Position numbers and translations under genes: made by a program. From the NCBI GenBank assembly GCA_041179245.1, contig JBEGTT010000031.1, positions 1 through 13,056 of the forward strand: a stretch of 13,056 nucleotides of DNA, read 5' to 3'. The first letter of the stretch is position 1. Every line of letters begins with the position of its first letter. The notes beneath the pieces are model-generated. The model saw nothing but the letters and a program-made list of their open reading frames with translations. It ran no database searches and was not told where the DNA came from. Below, piece by piece: positions 11,985-13,056 of this stretch. Source of the stretch: JBEGTT01 sp041179245. GTDB lineage: Bacteria > Pseudomonadota > Gammaproteobacteria > Burkholderiales > Rhodocyclaceae.

Positions 11985-13056
11985 AAGTATGAACCAACTC
12001 TTTGAGGTGATTAAAACATACGGGGTCCAATGCGGCACCAACGCTTTCTTCCATGATTGAAAGCGTTTTTTCCACGGGAACCGCTCTTCGATAAGGGCGG
12101 TCAGCGGTGATTGCATCAAAAATATCTGCGGTCGTAATAATTCGTGTTTCAAGACATATTTGGTCGTTTGAAAGTCCGAGTGGGTATCCCATGCCATCTA
12201 GTCGTTCATGATGAGCACTTGAAACCTCAGCAAGTTCTTTCAATGCAGAAATCTTACCGAGGATAGAACCAGTTAGTGCGGCATGGCTTCTCATTGCAGC
12301 CCATTCGTTTTCATCTAACTTACCCGGCTTGTCTAGAATCGAGTTACTAACTCCAAGCTTGCCAAGGTCATGCAGGAGAGCGCCTCGCTTTAACCAACGC
12401 CTTCTTTCTGCTGGCAGTGCCATCTTTTCGGACAAAAGAGCCGTATATAAACCAACTCGAGCGCTATGTCCCGCCGTATAAGGACTTTTTGCATCCACAA
12501 CCTGCCCAAAAGCCTCGGCAATATTATCCAAGTACGCATCATCAAGGACAATTTCTGCGTGAGCGGGTTCAAGGTTCAAAACGATACGATCAATATTGGG
12601 AGCGTTAAGCGTTTCCCAAAAAACAGGATTTTTCGACAACGACCTAAAAGCGATCACAAGTTCCGGGTCAAACCATGAGCCGCTCCTTTCCCCAGCCTCG
12701 CGAACTGCTGCCTCTGGCCCATCTGCTTGGTTAAATAAATCAATTACCTGTGCTAATAAGGCTATTCGGGAAAAAAACGGAATTTCTGCGCCCTTCAGCC
12801 CTTGCGGATTACCCAGTCCATTCCAATGCTCATCCAATGAATGAATTCCATCGGCCACTGACTCAGAAAAACGCAACTGTCGAGCAATGTCTGCCCCTCG
12901 GGTACAACGCGTCTGAATTAGCTCCTGAGCAATTTCATTTCCATGGCACAGAATCCCAGAAACGGCCTTTAGTCTGTCGACTAAACCAGCATTGGAGCCT
13001 GTTTTACTTAATATAAACCGAAGCACTTTGGGCATGCTCCCATCAACCCATTTGTA
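11962..13056 (-). CDS. Tandem HD-GYP phosphodiesterase-like protein, 5' end beyond the window
   Basis: The frame stays open past the ATG at 13035 to the right edge (VDGS precedes that Met), so the N-terminus is missing. Numbering from that Met: residues about 30-105 resemble the end of a first, degenerate HD-GYP domain, with SLDEHWNGLGNPQGL (66-80) where an intact enzyme has HHExxDGxGYP. Residues about 175-350 form a complete HD-GYP domain: TAGHSARV, HD at 222-223 in LLHDLGKLGVS, HHERLDGMGYP (275-285) and DIFDAITADRPYR. The second domain should hydrolyse cyclic di-GMP; the first probably senses or regulates. No receiver domain is visible. It ends 39 bp before the DUF5710 gene. This architecture is distinct from the response regulator at 2558. 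Confidence 0.9.
   Translation of the reverse strand, partial: YKWVDGSMPKVLRFILSKTGSNAGLVDRLKAVSGILCHGNEIAQELIQTRCTRGADIARQLRFSESVADGIHSLDEHWNGLGNPQGLKGAEIPFFSRIALLAQVIDLFNQADGPEAAVREAGERSGSWFDPELVIAFRSLSKNPVFWETLNAPNIDRIVLNLEPAHAEIVLDDAYLDNIAEAFGQVVDAKSPYTAGHSARVGLYTALLSEKMALPAERRRWLKRGALLHDLGKLGVSNSILDKPGKLDENEWAAMRSHAALTGSILGKISALKELAEVSSAHHERLDGMGYPLGLSNDQICLETRIITTADIFDAITADRPYRRAVPVEKTLSIMEESVGAALDPVCFNHLKELVHTSPEFFPT

Overview
The window reads as chromosomal DNA of a Gram-negative proteobacterium of moderate GC. The gene order RDD–lptG–lptF–pepA–holC, with no valS after holC, is most like Betaproteobacteria (perhaps Nitrosomonadales). That placement is inferred from gene order and protein style, not from a search. 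Nearly all of the DNA is coding or tRNA, and I see no insertion sequence, prophage gene or CRISPR array.

Layout. (1) Positions 3-4306, plus strand: a signalling operon. It holds the 3' part of a BarA/RpfC-style hybrid histidine kinase (TM, HisKA, HATPase, two REC domains, Hpt), a REC–HD-GYP response regulator that probably degrades cyclic di-GMP, and an unrecognised 215-aa coiled-coil, cysteine-containing membrane protein 3 bp downstream. (2) 4456-5117, minus strand: a type II toxin-antitoxin pair (Phd/YefM antitoxin, RelE/ParE toxin). (3) 5252-5910, plus strand: a strong sigma-70-type promoter, tRNA-Lys(TTT), tRNA-Arg(CCG) and, only 6 nt later, an RDD-family membrane protein. (4) 5907-8100, minus strand: lptF then lptG, the permease pair of the LPS exporter. 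(5) 8105-10617, plus strand: pepA, holC and an uncharacterised 167-aa gene overlapping holC by one base. (6) 10631-10791: tRNA-Asn(GTT) with its own promoter and a hairpin terminator.

(7) 10800-11600 is the least explained part: a cluster of tiny envelope-protein genes. A 43-aa single-pass membrane protein, a 62-aa exported Lys/His-rich peptide and a 63-aa lipoprotein with an internal 18-residue duplication lie here. Upstream of the first are a sigma-54-like -24/-12 element and a perfect 9-bp inverted repeat that would pair over its start codon. (8) 11614-13056, minus strand: a DUF5710 protein with a C-terminal four-cysteine cluster, and a second HD-GYP protein (tandem, first domain degenerate) running off the right edge.

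How it fits together. Two HD-GYP proteins of different architecture bracket the window, so cyclic-di-GMP signalling is the main regulatory theme. The centre is housekeeping: LPS export, peptide turnover, the replication clamp-loader-associated subunit chi, and tRNAs. The best candidates for something undescribed are the small-protein cluster at 10907-11593 and the 215-aa protein attached to the signalling operon.
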